Assembly (NCBI RefSeq): GCF_002086285.1
Contig: NZ_MVHU01000022.1
Coordinates: 17,952-81,951 of the forward strand
Length of the DNA: 64,000 bases
Direction of reading: 5' to 3'
DNA from: Mycolicibacter kumamotonensis
GTDB lineage: Bacteria > Actinomycetota > Actinomycetes > Mycobacteriales > Mycobacteriaceae
Shown here: piece after piece, positions 63,923 to 64,000 of the stretch
How the letters are laid out: the number at the start of each line of letters is the position of its first letter
Position numbering within the stretch: the first letter of the stretch is position 1
Position numbers and translations under genes: made by a program
Notes under the pieces: model-generated
What the model saw: only the letters and a program-made list of their open reading frames with translations
What the model was told of the DNA's origin: nothing
Database searches by the model: none

Positions 63923-64000
63923 CGAGGAATTGTCAAATCCTGTGGATCGGTGAGTTTCAGGCGACCTCCGTTCCGGCGGGTTGGGCCTCGGTCGGTGCTG

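Overview
The window is a high-GC chromosomal segment from a Mycobacterium-type actinomycete (Mycobacterium sensu lato). Several genes are specific to or typical of that group: pimA, pgsA1 and a PatA-like acyltransferase for phosphatidylinositol mannosides, the arabinan transferase aftC, clpC2, an MPT64-like and an MPT63-like secreted protein, and the coproporphyrin-dependent haem genes. Gene order largely follows my memory of M. tuberculosis Rv2582 to Rv2684 (no alignment was run), with several stretches of different content between the conserved blocks.

Layout. 1-12.8 kb: ppiB (partial), rel, apt, a solute-binding lipoprotein, secF, secD, yajC, a small repeat-containing secreted protein, gabT and ruvCAB with a LexA/SOS box. 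12.9-15.6 kb: a long apparently gene-free stretch and a type I sulfatase. 15.6-20.3 kb: YebC/PmpR protein, ABC1 kinase, and pdxT, tesB-type thioesterase and pdxS. 20.4-22.9 kb: a divergent TetR/COQ4-like pair and a zinc alcohol dehydrogenase. 23-29.4 kb: a tightly overlapping minus-strand block (LemA-Nudix, pimA, acyltransferase, pgsA1, HIT phosphorylase, thrS). 29.5-36 kb: an accessory region with two Cys-cluster winged-helix regulators, each facing a divergent partner across a strong inverted repeat. The second heads a five-gene operon (7Fe ferredoxin, regulator, small membrane protein, cupin, nitronate monooxygenase) opposite a DUF2249-cupin gene. 36-41 kb: crotonase, FadD, DedA and secreted or small proteins, then a four-gene tRNA cluster (Val, Gly, Cys, Val). 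41.8-49 kb: lipoprotein, clpC2 with two palindromic operators, MPT63-like protein, ZapE/AFG1-type ATPase, RibD-C reductase, secreted alpha/beta hydrolase-like protein, aftC and msrB. 49-53 kb: haem operon hemE-cgoX-chdC plus a methyltransferase. 53-59.5 kb: DUF3000, RNase D, a PACE transporter, dxs, a CBS protein and an ArsB-like permease. 59.5-64 kb: a three-part fusion of membrane desaturase, flavin reductase and 2Fe-2S ferredoxin, with two PucR/CdaR-type regulators.

The main candidates for new biology are the ferredoxin/regulator/DUF2249 module at 32.5-36.0 kb, the desaturase-reductase fusion with its divergent regulator, and the COQ4-like gene in a menaquinone-using lineage. Smaller points of interest are a collagen-like insert in SecD, a tandem-repeat family of about 56-57 bp present at two loci, and an interleaved inverted repeat after msrB. 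All identifications come from reading motifs and from remembered homologues; no database search was run.
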